A stretch of 64,000 nt of DNA from the NCBI RefSeq assembly GCF_030464365.1, contig NZ_VCYI01000003.1, forward strand, positions 62,001 to 126,000. Direction: 5' to 3'. Under the pieces are notes generated by a model. That model was not told the origin of the DNA. It worked only from the letters and a program-made list of their open reading frames with translations, and did not search any database. Positions 39,854 through 48,795 of this stretch are shown piece by piece (within the stretch, counting starts at the first letter, position 1; every line of letters begins with the position of its first letter). The translations under genes and the position numbers were made by a program. The stretch comes from Methanoculleus methanifontis (GTDB lineage Archaea > Halobacteriota > Methanomicrobia > Methanomicrobiales > Methanoculleaceae).

Positions 39854-41566
39854 ATGAGCGAACTCATAATCAAGAACGGGTTCGTCTTCGACCCCCTGCA
39901 GGGGATCAAGGGCGACCGCATGGACATCGCCGTCAAGGACGGCAAGATCGTCGAGACCAGCGCCCTCAGTAGCCCCAAGACGATCGACGCGACCGGCATG
40001 ACCGTGATGGCGGGCGGTGTCGACATCCACTCTCACGTGGTCGGGCCGAAAGTGAACGTCGGCCGGCTCTTCCGGCCGGAGGACAAACTCTTCAAGAGCC
40101 CCCACAAATCTCCTACGTGCAACCGCATGGAGATGGGTTTCTCCGTCCCCTCCACGTTTAAGACCGGCTACGACTACGCGCGGATGGGCTACGTCTTCGT
40201 CAACGAGGCGGCGATGCCCCCGCTCCACTCCCCGCACGTCCACGAAGAGATCCGGGATACCCCGATCATCGACAACGCCGCGATGCCGGTCTTCGGGAAC
40301 AACTGGTTCACCCTCGAATACCTCAAGAACAACGAGATCGAGAACAACGCAGCATATACTGCCTGGCTTCTGCGCGCCACACGCGGGTTCGGCCTCAAGG
40401 TCGTCAACCCCGGCGGATCTGAAGCCTGGGGATGGGGATTGAACTGTGCAAACATCCACGACCCGGTCCCCTACTTCGATATTACTCCGGCGGAGATCGT
40501 GAAGGGCCTCATTGAGACGAACGAGTTCCTCGGCCTCCCCCACTCGGTGCACCTGCACTGCAACAACCTCGGGAACCCCGGCAACTACGTCGACACGCTT
40601 GAATCACTCAAACTCGCCGAGGGCTACGCCCCGAAGAACGACTTCGGCCGTGAACAGGTGCTGCACCTCACGCACCTCCAGTTCCACTCCTACGGCGGCG
40701 ACTCGTGGGGTAACTTCGAATCACGGACAAAAGATGTGATGGACTACGTGAACGCCCACGACAACATCACCGTCGACATGGGCCAGGTGACCCTCGACGA
40801 AACCACCACGATGACCGCCGACGGGCCGTTCGAGCACCACCTCTGCTCCCTCAACCACCTGAAGTGGGCGAACGTGGATGTGGAACTCGAGACCGCTGCG
40901 GGCGTCGTGCCTTACATCTACAGCCCGAAGGTCAAGGTCTGCACCATCCAGTGGGCTGTCGGTCTTGAGATCGGTCTCTACGCCAAAGACCCGATGCGGA
41001 CGTTCATAACCACCGACCACCCCAACGCCGGGCCGTTCACCCGCTACCCGCAGGTCATCACCTGGCTGATGAGCAGGGCTGCACGTGACGAGACCATGAA
41101 GACGTTCAAGTGGCTTGAGCGGACGATCGACGCGACTTCCATCGACAGTATCGACCGCGAACTCGGCCTCTACGAGATCGCACAGATGACCCGTGCAGGC
41201 CCGGCAAAGGCGCTCGGCATCAGCAACACCTACGGCGGGCTTGCCCCCGGCATGGATGCCGATATCGCCGTCTATGCTCTCAACCCGGAGGACATGCCCT
41301 CCGACCCCGCAATGATCGAGAAGGCCTTCTCCCGGTGCGCCTGGCTCATCAAAGACGGTGTCGTGACCGTCCGGGACGGCGAAGTCGTCGAGGAGCCCGC
41401 GAAGCGGACGGTCTGGGTCGACGTGAAGGTTCCGGAGAACGCGCAGGTGCAGAGAGACATCTACGAGCACTTCCTCCGGCACTACAGCGTGAAACTCGAC
41501 AACTACTCGCTCTTCGAAGAGCACCTCCACAACCCGCGGGTGATCGAGGTCGATACGACACAATGA
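39854..41566 (+). CDS. fwdA: Formylmethanofuran dehydrogenase subunit A
   Basis: A 570-aa amidohydrolase-like subunit that condenses formate with methanofuran. The binuclear zinc site starts with H59 and H61 (VDIHSHVVG); K182 in GLKVVNPGG is the likely carbamylated lysine; FITTDHPNAGPF supplies the late Asp. Formate reaches it through an internal tunnel from subunit B. It lies three bases after fwdB. Confidence 0.96.
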   Translation: MSELIIKNGFVFDPLQGIKGDRMDIAVKDGKIVETSALSSPKTIDATGMTVMAGGVDIHSHVVGPKVNVGRLFRPEDKLFKSPHKSPTCNRMEMGFSVPSTFKTGYDYARMGYVFVNEAAMPPLHSPHVHEEIRDTPIIDNAAMPVFGNNWFTLEYLKNNEIENNAAYTAWLLRATRGFGLKVVNPGGSEAWGWGLNCANIHDPVPYFDITPAEIVKGLIETNEFLGLPHSVHLHCNNLGNPGNYVDTLESLKLAEGYAPKNDFGREQVLHLTHLQFHSYGGDSWGNFESRTKDVMDYVNAHDNITVDMGQVTLDETTTMTADGPFEHHLCSLNHLKWANVDVELETAAGVVPYIYSPKVKVCTIQWAVGLEIGLYAKDPMRTFITTDHPNAGPFTRYPQVITWLMSRAARDETMKTFKWLERTIDATSIDSIDRELGLYEIAQMTRAGPAKALGISNTYGGLAPGMDADIAVYALNPEDMPSDPAMIEKAFSRCAWLIKDGVVTVRDGEVVEEPAKRTVWVDVKVPENAQVQRDIYEHFLRHYSVKLDNYSLFEEHLHNPRVIEVDTTQ

Positions 41567-41579
41567 GGTGATGAGAAGC

Positions 41580-42380
41580 ATGAAGACAGTTACCCTCACC
41601 CTGACCAACCCCTCCGAACTCTTTATCGAGGGGCAGAACATCACGCCGGACAACTTCGCAGGCAGGAAAGCCGCCGAGATAGCCGCCCTCGATGTCTGGG
41701 AAGGCAAACAGAAGAGCCCGCTCGGGAAGTACTTCACCGTTGAAGGCGACGGCGGAGCAACGGCCGAAGAGACGAAGATCGTCCTCCGGGGAGACTGCAC
41801 CCGCGTCAAAAGGATCGGGCAGCAGATGACCGCAGGCGAGATCGTCATCGAAGGCAACGCCGATATGTACATCGGCGGCTGGATGAAGGGCGGCAAGATC
41901 CACGTGAAAGGAAACGTCGACTCGTTCTGCGGCATCGGAATGGAAGGCGGCGAGCTCATCGTCGACGGCAACGCCGCGCACCACCTGGGCTCATCCCCCC
42001 GCGGAGAATGGCGCGGCATGCAGGGCGGAGTGATCCGGGTCGCCGGAAACGCCGGCAACGATACCGCCACGTTCATCAACGGCGGGACGATCGTCATCGG
42101 CGGCGATGCGGACATCCACATCTCCACCCACGGCGAAGGCGGCACCGTCATCGTCAAGGGCAACGCCAAGGGCCGCGTCGGCGGGCAGATGGTGAAAGGC
42201 GATATCTACGTCTACGGGACGATCGAGAACCCGCTCCCGGGATTTTCGATGGTCGACGAGGTCGAACAGGAGGTCGACGGTGAGACCGCCCGCTTCGCCC
42301 ACTACATCGGGGATCTCGGCGAACGCCACCCGACCTCCAAGGGCAAGACGGTGTATGCGAACCTCTACACCAAACTCTAA
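41580..42380 (+). CDS. fwdC: Formylmethanofuran dehydrogenase subunit C
   Basis: A 266-aa protein with the beta-helix fold related to the glutamate synthase C-terminal domain. Repeats of the type GNADMYIGGWMKGGKIHVKG run through the middle. It is a structural subunit. ATG 41580 is chosen because GAGGTGAT lies about eight bases upstream; GTG 41568 and ATG 41571 overlap that site. Subunits F and G of the larger complex are not in this window. Confidence 0.94.
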   Translation: MKTVTLTLTNPSELFIEGQNITPDNFAGRKAAEIAALDVWEGKQKSPLGKYFTVEGDGGATAEETKIVLRGDCTRVKRIGQQMTAGEIVIEGNADMYIGGWMKGGKIHVKGNVDSFCGIGMEGGELIVDGNAAHHLGSSPRGEWRGMQGGVIRVAGNAGNDTATFINGGTIVIGGDADIHISTHGEGGTVIVKGNAKGRVGGQMVKGDIYVYGTIENPLPGFSMVDEVEQEVDGETARFAHYIGDLGERHPTSKGKTVYANLYTKL

Positions 42381-42464
42381 TTTTTTCAGCCCGGGCAGAG
42401 AGCCCGGATGGGTACGCAATACGCCGGAAAGAGCACCCAGCTCCTCATCCAGGAGGTCGAACCG

Positions 42465-43673
42465 ATGAACCAGTTTTTCCGTCTTATATCAGTGATCGAG
42501 GCTATCAACCTCATCAACCGGATCTCCCTGCCGATCGGGGTGGAAGATGTGCCGCTGACTGAAGCGTACGGCCGCGTTCTCGCCGAGGATATCCTGGCCG
42601 ACGGTGACATCCCGGGTTTCGACCGGTCGGTCAAAGATGGTTTTGCGGTGAACTCCGCCGATACCATTCAGGCATCCGAATCAGCCCCGGTCGCGCTCAC
42701 GAGCGCAGGAAGGGTTACCATGGGGCAGGGAGGAAACGGCATCACGCTCCGGCGCGGCGAATGCGCCTACATCCCGACGGGGGCCGTCCTCCCGGGGGGT
42801 GCGGATGCCGTCGTGATGCTCGAGTACTGCCGGGATCTCGGGGAGACGATCCTTGCGGGCCGCCAGGTCTTCCCAGGAGAGAACATCATCCGCGCCGATG
42901 AAGACTACTCGCGCGGCGAAGGCGTTCTGGCGGCGGGAAAACTCCTGAACGTCCGGGACGTCGGGGTGCTTGCGGCGGTCGGGGCGTCCCGGGTGGCGGT
43001 GAGGAAACGGCCGGTCATCGGGATCGTCCCGACCGGCATCGAACTGGTGCCGCCGGACGCCGTCCCGGACGCCGGCGACGTCCGCGACGTCAACTCCTAT
43101 CTCTGTAGCGCGTTCGTGCAGGAACGGGGCGGCATTCCCCGGAACTACGATATCGTCAGGGACGACCCAGCGCATCTCACGGCCGTCCTCGAATCGGCAC
43201 TCGAAGAGTGCGATGCGATCCTGATCACCGGGGGGAGTTCCAAAGACGACCGCGACATCGTGGCCGACGTGATCGAGTCGCTCGGGGAGGTGCTTGCACA
43301 CGGGATAGCACTGGCACCCGGGAAACCGACGATCATCGGTACGATCGGTCATGCACCCGTCATCGGCATCCCCGGCCACCCGGCTTCGACGATGGTCGTC
43401 CTCTCGGTGCTTGCGGCGCCCCTCCTGCAATCGCTCTCCGGCTGCACGGGTCGCCGGGAGATGAAGCAGAAGGCGGTCCTCACCCAGAACATCCCCTCGG
43501 AGCGGGGGCGCGAGGAGTACGTCAGGGTCAAACTCATCGGGGATGAAGCGGTGCCGCTTTTCGGCAAGTCGGGCCTCTTAAACACCCTCGTGCAGAGCGA
43601 CGGGCTCGTCAGGATACTCCAGGGATACGAAGGGCTCGAGGCCGCAAGCGAGGTGGACGTGACGCTATGGTGA
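42465..43673 (+). CDS. moeA: Molybdopterin molybdenumtransferase MoeA, paralogue 1
   Basis: A 402-aa enzyme that inserts Mo or W into molybdopterin. The MoeA core is complete: DGFAVNSADT, PTGAVLPGGADAVVMLEY, the GTGDE-related TGGSSKDDRDIV loop, and APGKPTIIG followed by GIPGHPAS. AGGAGGT at 42451-42457 sets the start at 42465. It follows fwdC by 84 bases and overlaps the second moeA, so supply of the Fwd cofactor is a natural reading. Confidence 0.93.
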   Translation: MNQFFRLISVIEAINLINRISLPIGVEDVPLTEAYGRVLAEDILADGDIPGFDRSVKDGFAVNSADTIQASESAPVALTSAGRVTMGQGGNGITLRRGECAYIPTGAVLPGGADAVVMLEYCRDLGETILAGRQVFPGENIIRADEDYSRGEGVLAAGKLLNVRDVGVLAAVGASRVAVRKRPVIGIVPTGIELVPPDAVPDAGDVRDVNSYLCSAFVQERGGIPRNYDIVRDDPAHLTAVLESALEECDAILITGGSSKDDRDIVADVIESLGEVLAHGIALAPGKPTIIGTIGHAPVIGIPGHPASTMVVLSVLAAPLLQSLSGCTGRREMKQKAVLTQNIPSERGREEYVRVKLIGDEAVPLFGKSGLLNTLVQSDGLVRILQGYEGLEAASEVDVTLW

Positions 43674-44878
43674 GGCGGCGCCTCGCGTCAAAACCGCTCG
43701 CGGAAGTCCGGGAGATGCTGCGTTCGGCCTTCCCGTGCCCCGACCGGACCGTCACCCTCCCGGTTGCCGGGGCGGCCGGACGGGTGACGGCAGAGCCCGT
43801 TTACTCGTCCCTGACTGTTCCGGCAACGGATATTGCTGCAAGAGACGGGTTTGCCGTCGTGAGCGGCGAGACCGCCGGGGCGGGCGACGCGACCCCCGTC
43901 CTGCTCAAAAACCCGCGCCGGGTGAACACGGGAAACGCAATCCCTCCCGGCTATGACGCGGTCGTCATGATCGAAGACACTACCGGAAAAGACGGTGAGT
44001 GGTATACCGGGAAGGCAGTGCTCCCCGGGGAACACATCCATCCGGCCGGCTCCGAGATCCAGCAGGGTGACCTGATCCTCCCGGCCGGGCACCGGATACG
44101 CCCCTGGGATATCGGGGCGCTCCTCTCCTACGGTATCGCCGCGGTGGACGTGAAGGAGGTGAGGGTCGGCCTCATCCCGACGGGGAGCGAACTGGTAGGA
44201 GCCGGCGAGTGCCCGGGCCCGGGTGGGGCTATCGAGAGCAACACCGCCGTTGCCGCAGCACTGCTCGGTGAAACCGGCGCTACCTGCACCCGCTACACAA
44301 TCGTCCGCGACGACCCCGCATTACTCCGGGAGGCCGTCGAGAAGGGTATCCGCGACAACGACCTGCTCCTGATCTCCGCCGGCTCGTCGGCAGGCACACG
44401 GGACTTCACCGCCGCCATCATCGGCGACCTCGGCGAGGTGCTCGTCCACGGCGTCGCGATGAAACCGGGTGAACCGGCGATCATAGGCCGGATCGACGGC
44501 AAACCGGTCATCGGTCTCCCGGGCTACCCGATTGCCGCCCTAACAGCCATACGGGAACTCGCCCTCCCGCTGCTCGCGGCGTGGGGTTTTCATCCCCGGC
44601 CGGCGGAACGCCTCCGCGCCCACCTCGCCGGAGCGGTCACGGCTGACCCCGGCTACGACGAGTTCGTCCTCCTCACCGTCTCGCGGGCCGGCGACGGGTA
44701 CATCGCGACTCCCCTGCCGCGGGGAACCGGGCCGCAGATGGCGTTGATCCGTGCAGATGCCTGCCTGCACGTCCGTGCAGGAACCGGGAGCATCGACGAC
44801 GGCGCTGAGGTCGACGTCCTGTTGACCGGGGCGTACCGGGAGCAAAAAGAGATGCTTCCCGTGAAGGGCGATTCCTGA
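43667..44878 (+). CDS. moeA: Molybdopterin molybdenumtransferase MoeA, paralogue 2
   Basis: A 403-aa second MoeA-family protein, clearly related to but divergent from the first (RDGFAVVSGET, NAIPPGYDAVVMIEDT, SAGSSAGTRDFTAAI, KPGEPAIIG, GLPGYPIAALTA). The TGGSS loop is SAGSS here and PGHPAS is PGYPIA, so metal or substrate preference may differ. It overlaps paralogue 1 by seven bases and ends the operon, convergent with the next gene. Confidence 0.92.
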   Translation: MVRRRLASKPLAEVREMLRSAFPCPDRTVTLPVAGAAGRVTAEPVYSSLTVPATDIAARDGFAVVSGETAGAGDATPVLLKNPRRVNTGNAIPPGYDAVVMIEDTTGKDGEWYTGKAVLPGEHIHPAGSEIQQGDLILPAGHRIRPWDIGALLSYGIAAVDVKEVRVGLIPTGSELVGAGECPGPGGAIESNTAVAAALLGETGATCTRYTIVRDDPALLREAVEKGIRDNDLLLISAGSSAGTRDFTAAIIGDLGEVLVHGVAMKPGEPAIIGRIDGKPVIGLPGYPIAALTAIRELALPLLAAWGFHPRPAERLRAHLAGAVTADPGYDEFVLLTVSRAGDGYIATPLPRGTGPQMALIRADACLHVRAGTGSIDDGAEVDVLLTGAYREQKEMLPVKGDS

Positions 44879-44892
44879 CGGGACTTCCGCGG

Positions 44893-45786
44893 TCAGGTTC
44901 CCGTCGTGCCGTCGGCCACTGCTCCGGCAGAACCCTTCCGGCAGCCTTCCTCCTCGGCGTCGTCCCCGCAGGTCGCCATGAGGCTCCAGATGCGCTCCTC
45001 GAGGTGCGGGCGATTCTCCTGGAACTCACGGGCGAGCAGGAACGTCCGGACGGCGTCGCCCATCCCCCGGTGGGCGGCAAGGAGGTGGCGGCACTCCCGT
45101 GGGACGGGGTACCTGAAGTGCGTCGAGGCGACGGCGGAACCGTCGGCGGAAAAGTCGATGAGCCTGGCAAGACGATCGAGGGAGAGAACCTGTTTCATCT
45201 TGAAGTGCCGCCGAATCTCGCGCTGGAGGTCGACCAGCATGCGTCCGTCGAGCGAGAATCCCGCGGCACGGAAGGCTCGTTTCTCCATGCTCGCAGCAAA
45301 GACGACGATTGCCGGGGTGTCCCCGGCCGAGACGATCGACTCCATGAAGAGGCGGAGATCAGCAAACGCTCTTTGTGCTGTCGCCTTTGCCGCAGGCACC
45401 CCGTCGCCCGGGATCCGGTAGGAGTGATCATAGGGTATCCCGTACTCGTTGCGCCCCATGTTCGCCACGGTCGTCGCGACGCCGACGGTCTTGCCGCACC
45501 CGTCGGTCACCTTCTTCCATATCTCGACATCGACGTCGTAGCGGAACTGTTCGCCCAGGTAGTGGACGCTGTCGTCCTGTGGGCGGTGGACAACCGCACC
45601 AATCTCAATCGGCATCATGACCGCTCGGCAGGTGCCGTAGACGTAACCGAACTCGATATCCAGGTAGACCCGCCTGCTCGTCTCGCCCGCTTCCGGTTGG
45701 ACCACGATAAGATCTCTTCGGCGGGAACGAAAAGGTTTCCCGGCGCTCGTATTCGGCAAAGGTTTATCCTGCAGGACATAAGCCAT
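44893..45786 (-). CDS. Divergent DEDDh-like exonuclease-fold protein
   Basis: A 297-aa protein from ATG 45786 (longer frames are possible). It shows a degenerate DEDDh nuclease pattern: an Exo I-like DxE in VYLDIEFGYV (D43, E45) followed by PIEIGAVV; an Exo II-like VVFAASMEKRAF in which the usual Asp is Glu; and an Exo III-like AAHRGMGDAVRTFLL with His and Asp in place. The best comparison is the ERI1/KapD and RNase T group. The C terminus has a Cys/Glu-rich tail (CGDDAEEEGC). It is divergent from an RNase III gene with 41 bases between. Activity is an inference; two of the four acidic positions need checking. Confidence 0.6.
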   Translation of the reverse strand: MAYVLQDKPLPNTSAGKPFRSRRRDLIVVQPEAGETSRRVYLDIEFGYVYGTCRAVMMPIEIGAVVHRPQDDSVHYLGEQFRYDVDVEIWKKVTDGCGKTVGVATTVANMGRNEYGIPYDHSYRIPGDGVPAAKATAQRAFADLRLFMESIVSAGDTPAIVVFAASMEKRAFRAAGFSLDGRMLVDLQREIRRHFKMKQVLSLDRLARLIDFSADGSAVASTHFRYPVPRECRHLLAAHRGMGDAVRTFLLAREFQENRPHLEERIWSLMATCGDDAEEEGCRKGSAGAVADGTTGT

Positions 45787-45827
45787 TCTATAGAGAAGAG
45801 CGGCAGGACGTCCTGCACCCGACGGAC

Positions 45828-46604
45828 ATGAAACTCTCCACCATCTGGACCAAATTTCGCATCGGCGGCCTTTGCAGGAGGAGGCTTCCCCGACGCCCGG
45901 GGCCCGCCGCACTCGACCGGGAAGCGGAGGTGCGTGCGCTCCTCGCCCATCCCCCGTTCGGGATCACCGACGTCGCCGACACCGCTCTCCCCCTCTATGA
46001 CCGGGCGCTGACCCACTGTTCGTATGCGAACGGCGGTGAGTACCCGACAACGACGTTCGAGGACAACGAACGGCTCGAATTCCTGGGGAACTACGTTCTC
46101 GACTTTGTCATAGCCGACCACCTTTACGGCGAGTATGACCTCTCCCCGGGCGAGATGAACCGGAGGCTCCAGGTGACCCGGAATACGAAACTCGCCGAGA
46201 TTGTGCGGCAGCAGGGCCTCGGTATCGACGGTGCCGTCAGGCGGCGGGGTCTGGCGCCGACCGACTCGATCGTCGCCGACGCGTTCGAGGCCCTTATCGG
46301 CGCTATCTACCTCGATCGCGGCCTCGACGTGGCGCGGGACGTGGTGCTCGCGATCTTTGAGGAGGAGATCGCGGAGTGCGACACCCACAGGAACTACCGT
46401 GGAAGGCTCCAGGAGTACGTCGCCCGGGAGAACCTCGGCGAACTCGAGTACACCTTCCGGCAGACCGGCCCCGGGAACTGCCCGGTCTGGGCCGCACGGG
46501 TGGCCGTCGGGGGAGTTCCGTTCGGAGAGGGCAGGGCAAAGACCAAACAGGGCGCGGCGATGCTCGCGGCAAAAGAGGCCCTCGGACGCCTCGGGGAGGA
46601 GTGA
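45828..46604 (+). CDS. rnc: Ribonuclease III family protein with dsRNA-binding domain
   Basis: A 258-aa protein with an RNase III domain (about residues 35-180) and a C-terminal dsRNA-binding domain (about 192-258, YRGRLQEYVAREN to KTKQGAAMLAAKEALGRL). The signature reads NERLEFLGNYVLDFVI: the glutamates E81 and E84 are present, but N88 replaces the active-site Asp (D45 in E. coli). D151 and E154 in ADAFEALIGA, matching D114 and E117, are retained. RNase III is uncommon in archaea, so acquisition from bacteria is likely. The N-terminal basic extension (residues 1-30) is unusual. Confidence 0.88.
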   Translation: MKLSTIWTKFRIGGLCRRRLPRRPGPAALDREAEVRALLAHPPFGITDVADTALPLYDRALTHCSYANGGEYPTTTFEDNERLEFLGNYVLDFVIADHLYGEYDLSPGEMNRRLQVTRNTKLAEIVRQQGLGIDGAVRRRGLAPTDSIVADAFEALIGAIYLDRGLDVARDVVLAIFEEEIAECDTHRNYRGRLQEYVARENLGELEYTFRQTGPGNCPVWAARVAVGGVPFGEGRAKTKQGAAMLAAKEALGRLGEE

Positions 46605-46605
46605 G

Positions 46606-47784
46606 ATGCAGTCGGCTGACCGGGACGCGACGGTCGCGGTCGCCCGGTGCGACGACTACGTGGCGGAGAAGGTCGATGCGGCCGTCCGCCGTGCTGTCGA
46701 CCTCGTCGGCGGTATCGGGAGGTTTGTTGCGCCGGGAGAGTGCGTCCTCCTCAAACCGAATCTCCTGCAGGGACAGGATCCGGAACGGTGCGTCACCACT
46801 CACCCGACGGTTGTCTCCGCCGTCGCACGGCTTCTTACGGAGCACGGGTGCCGGGTCGTCATCGGCGACAGCCCCGGCGCCGGGATAGTCTACAGCGAGG
46901 CGAACCTGCGGCGGGCGTACGCACGCTCGGGGTTTGCCGCGGTGGCCGAGGAGACCGGCACCCCCCTGAACTACGATATCAGCTCGCAAGTCGTGGCGTT
47001 CCCGGAAGGCGAGGTGATGAAGCAGTTCTCCATCATCACCCCGGCCGTAGAGGCCGACGCGATCGTGGTCGTCTCGAAAGCCAAGACCCACATGTGGACG
47101 CGGATGACCGGCGCCGCAAAGAACCTCTTCGGGCTCATCCCCGGGCTCGAAAAACCGGTCTTCCACTTCCGGTTTCAGGACGAGCGGATCTTCGGAAGTA
47201 TGCTCGTCGACCTCAACGAGTGCATGAAGCCCCGGCTCCAGATCGTGGACGCGGTCGTGGGGATGGAAGGGGACGGCCCTCAGGCAGGCAGCCCGCGAAC
47301 GATCGGGGTCATCCTTGCCGGGAGCGATTACGCGGCCGTGGACACCGTCCTCGCGCGGCTCATCGGGATGGATCCGCTCGAGATCGGAAGCACGAGAAGC
47401 GCGGCCGAGCGCGGGCTCCTCGATCCCGCGACCGTCAGGACAGTCGGCGACGATCCGGCGGAGTTCACGGTCCCGGACTTCGAGAAACCCTCGACCTACA
47501 CGGGGGGCAGGACGGGTGTCTGGCGGCGGGTTGTCCTCGCCGTCGTCCAGCGGTTCGGGCGAACCTACGCCCCCCGGCCCGGCGTGATCGCTTCTTCGTG
47601 CATCGGCTGCCGGAAATGTGAGCGGATCTGCCCCGTGCACGCGATCACCGTTACGGAAGGCAAGGCGGCGATCGATCTTTCGCGGTGCATCCGGTGCTAC
47701 TGCTGCCATGAGATGTGCACCGAACACGCCATCGCCCTCTCCCGCAGTCTTCCGGGGAGGGTCCTCGCCCGCCTGCTTGGGTGA
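46606..47784 (+). CDS. DUF362 protein fused to a two-cluster ferredoxin domain
   Basis: A 392-aa protein. The N-terminal part is a DUF362 domain (LLKPNLLQGQDPERCVTTHP, ADAIVVVSKAKTHMWTRMTG, AAVDTVLARLIGMDP). The C-terminal 65 residues carry two [4Fe-4S] motifs (CIGCRKCERICPVHAI and CIRCYCCHEMCTEHAI). DUF362-ferredoxin proteins are common in anaerobes and methanogens but their substrate is unknown; electron transfer is clear from the clusters. GGGGAGGAGTGAG overlapping the end of the RNase III gene serves as ribosome binding site, so the two are co-transcribed. Confidence 0.88.
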   Translation: MQSADRDATVAVARCDDYVAEKVDAAVRRAVDLVGGIGRFVAPGECVLLKPNLLQGQDPERCVTTHPTVVSAVARLLTEHGCRVVIGDSPGAGIVYSEANLRRAYARSGFAAVAEETGTPLNYDISSQVVAFPEGEVMKQFSIITPAVEADAIVVVSKAKTHMWTRMTGAAKNLFGLIPGLEKPVFHFRFQDERIFGSMLVDLNECMKPRLQIVDAVVGMEGDGPQAGSPRTIGVILAGSDYAAVDTVLARLIGMDPLEIGSTRSAAERGLLDPATVRTVGDDPAEFTVPDFEKPSTYTGGRTGVWRRVVLAVVQRFGRTYAPRPGVIASSCIGCRKCERICPVHAITVTEGKAAIDLSRCIRCYCCHEMCTEHAIALSRSLPGRVLARLLG

Positions 47785-48106
47785 GAATACAACTGGCAAC
47801 ACCCCCGGACACCAGCTTCTTTTCGCGGCTTCGCGCTCTTCGAAGACCTTCAGCCTTCTCAAGCTCCGGATGTCCCATCCGTCGCACTTCGCGTGAGACC
47901 GTATCGTCGTCTACGCTAATAACTCACGCGAAGAACGACGCTCCTGTGGAATGCGATGGGCCGAAGGGCCGGAGTTTGAGCACCGGAGGTGCGAGCGGAG
48001 TTGGAGCACCGAAGGTGTGACCCGCGAAGAACGCGAAGATCGGTTTCTGAGATCAGCGAAGTACTGGCCAAAACACTCATGAGCGATCGGAGAAAGAGCA
48101 GGGGCC
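47785..48106. repeat. Intergenic region with dispersed repeat, copy 2
   Basis: CTTCGCGTGAGACC (about 47887) and CTCACGCGAAGAACG (about 47922) match the block at 5.09-5.16 kb. GAATGCGATGGGCC to GAGCACCGGAGGTGCGAG (47950-47995), read in reverse complement, matches 60.67-60.73 kb, down to the flanking GAACGACG. It ends in CGCGAAGAACGCGAAG (about 48023). No protein gene was seen. Confidence 0.75.
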
Positions 48107-48475
48107 ATGCCATGCCCGTTCTGTAACCCGGCCCCGGAGGATATCGTTGCCGCAAACGACATCTGCTACGCCCGTTACGACATCCACCCGGTCAGCCCCG
48201 GCCACCTGCTCGTGATCCCGTTCCGGCATGTTGAGAGTTACTTCGATACGACCGATGAAGAGAGGGTGGCCATCGCCCGGCTCATCGACGACTGCAGGGC
48301 GCTCACCGACCGCAACCGTCACCCCGACGGCTACAACATCGGTGTCAACGTCGGGGAGGCCGCGGGACAGAACGTCATGCACGTCCATATCCACTTCATC
48401 CCACGCTACCGGGGCGACGCCCCGGGAGAGCACGAAGGAGGGGTGCGGGGGGTCTTGCCGTGTAAATCAGATTGA
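48107..48475 (+). CDS. HIT-family nucleotide hydrolase/transferase
   Basis: A 122-aa protein with the histidine triad HVHIHFIP (H92, H94, H96) near the C terminus. The N-terminal CPFC pair (C3, C6) and C20 may bind zinc, as in many HIT proteins. HIT enzymes hydrolyse nucleotide phosphoramidates or dinucleoside polyphosphates; the substrate here is unknown. It stands alone between two intergenic regions. The next gene is the small Cys-rich ORF on the same strand. Confidence 0.92.
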   Translation: MPCPFCNPAPEDIVAANDICYARYDIHPVSPGHLLVIPFRHVESYFDTTDEERVAIARLIDDCRALTDRNRHPDGYNIGVNVGEAAGQNVMHVHIHFIPRYRGDAPGEHEGGVRGVLPCKSD

Positions 48476-48597
48476 CACCCTTCACTGGCTTGTATTCCGG
48501 CCTCCATGAGCGTAGATTCGGGTATCCCGAAACGCACCAGGTTGCGCCAGGCATGAACGCGCGCCGCGCGGGGTGAAACCGGCAGATCATCGGGCCC

Positions 48598-48606
48598 GAT
48601 TTATCT
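48598..48606 (+). promoter_or_regulatory. TATA box upstream of the Cys-rich ORF and ech operon
   Basis: GATTTATCT-type element about 35 bases before the GTG of the Cys-rich ORF. It would start transcription at about 48626-48630, at or just before the Shine-Dalgarno-like GGGGAGGTG (48623-48631). Confidence 0.45.
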
Positions 48607-48636
48607 CTGCACATTTTTACGAGGGGAGGTGTCGTT

Positions 48637-48795
48637 GTGCTCGAAAACCAGGACTTGCAACTGGCTAAACCCGGCTTCTATGCGTTGACCCCGGCCGACG
48701 GCTGCCCTGCAGCCTGGTGTGCAGTGCCACCACCACCCACCGGCCGATGCCCCGGGTGCCCATTTAGAATGATTAATTATGCAAGTAGGGCATAG
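48637..48795 (+). CDS. Small Cys-rich protein preceding the ech operon (52 aa)
   Basis: A GTG-started ORF of 53 codons with a strong GGGGAGGTG site five bases upstream and a TATA box at the right distance. The protein has paired cysteines in two patches: C23 and C28 (GCPAAWC), and C38 and C41 (RCPGCP), joined by a four-proline stretch. This could bind Zn or an Fe-S cluster. The stop is 20 bases before echA, so it is probably the first gene of the ech transcript. I do not recognise the family and cannot rule out chance, but promoter, ribosome site, length and spacing all agree. Confidence 0.55.
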   Translation: MLENQDLQLAKPGFYALTPADGCPAAWCAVPPPPTGRCPGCPFRMINYASRA

